A stretch of DNA of 64,000 bases from Sinorhizobium medicae. GTDB lineage: Bacteria; Pseudomonadota; Alphaproteobacteria; Rhizobiales; Rhizobiaceae. Of this stretch, positions 63,887 to 64,000 are shown one piece after another; the first letter of the stretch is position 1, and each line of letters starts with the position of its first letter. The position numbers and the translations under genes are program-made. The notes beneath the pieces are model-generated. The model did no database searches and had not been told where the DNA came from. It was given only the letters and a program-made list of their open reading frames with translations. The stretch is from NCBI RefSeq assembly GCF_007827695.1, contig NZ_VITA01000007.1, forward strand, positions 301,410 to 365,409, written 5' to 3'.

Positions 63887-63916
63887 TTGACGTGCCGGAG
63901 TGGGTGGGTCTATAAG
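63887..63916 (+). promoter_or_regulatory. strong promoter of a ribosomal RNA operon
   Basis: TTGACG (63887-63892) and TATAAG (63911-63916) with an 18-base spacer and a T-rich stretch just upstream. The downstream leader (CACTGACGAGGGCGGCGGCG, then CTCTAGGGTTTCCTTGATTGG) looks like the 5' leader of a Sinorhizobium rrn operon. The 16S gene would lie off the right edge. Confidence 0.7.
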
Positions 63917-64000
63917 CCCGATCACTGACGAGGGCGGCGGCGCTGCTGGCGACGATGCCTTTCGCTCTAGGGTTTCCTTGATTGGCGGATGCTGATTTTG

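Overview
The window is a gene-dense, high-GC chromosomal segment of an alphaproteobacterium. It most likely comes from Sinorhizobium/Ensifer (Rhizobiaceae). The support is the CpdR1-type response regulator, the argH-lptM-lysA-TIGR02302 string, the etfBA/hbdA block, DUF4167, DUF2125 and DUF1178 proteins, the lysC-ptsP-prfA-prmC order, and two families of palindromic intergenic repeats of the kind seen in Sinorhizobium. I cannot fix the species without a database search. No phage, plasmid backbone or CRISPR array is visible. The only mobile DNA is a decayed IS5-family transposase fragment beside a tRNA-Leu gene.

Layout. 0-9 kb: rpmB (leftward), a DUF3108 exported protein, an EamA exporter, cupin_5 plus gloB, a methyltransferase, the hisC-tyrC aromatic/histidine pair, DUF2125 and a ChaC-like cyclotransferase. 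9-12 kb: a leftward envelope cluster ftsE-ftsX-ydcF-plsC. 12-21 kb: a small membrane protein, hpt, cpdR, then the leftward argH-lptM-lysA-TIGR02302 set with tlpA divergent from argH. 21-31 kb: hbdA, etfBA, rhomboid protease, cobalamin adenosyltransferase, HIG1 protein, SDR, BrkB/YihY, gluQRS, AlkA-like glycosylase, HNH endonuclease, dsbB. 31-37.5 kb: tRNA-Leu(CAA), the IS remnant, an acyl-CoA synthetase, a polysaccharide flippase with a CelD-like acetyltransferase, and a FloR/CmlA-like drug exporter. 37.5-49.5 kb: secA, a parvulin, argJ-GNAT-mutT, an orphan Flp pilin, an NDUFAF5-like methyltransferase, comF-grxC-nit-DUF1178, ubiG. 49.5-64 kb: an ABC-F protein with an elaborate leader, lysC, ptsP, prfA-prmC, DUF4167, clpB, an M23 peptidase, and an rrn-type promoter pointing off the right edge.

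The most interesting signal is the roughly 235-base leader of the ABC-F gene (leftward, 51259-51494). It has a promoter, a strong Shine-Dalgarno, a 22-codon leader ORF carrying an Arg-Gln-Arg (+x+) motif, a perfect 12-bp hairpin over the end of that ORF, and two further segments that can pair in mutually exclusive ways. The last segment overlaps the ribosome-binding site of the ABC-F gene. This is the architecture of a drug-induced translational attenuator, as in erm and ARE ABC-F genes, and I do not know of a description in rhizobia.

Other points are a chromosomal FloR-like exporter, two dispersed palindromic repeat families (six copies or fragments each, some supplying or abutting stop codons), a probable small RNA between the parvulin gene and argJ, and a deaminated-glutathione-amidase-like gene linked to grxC. 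All functions are assigned by reading the proteins. No homology search was run.
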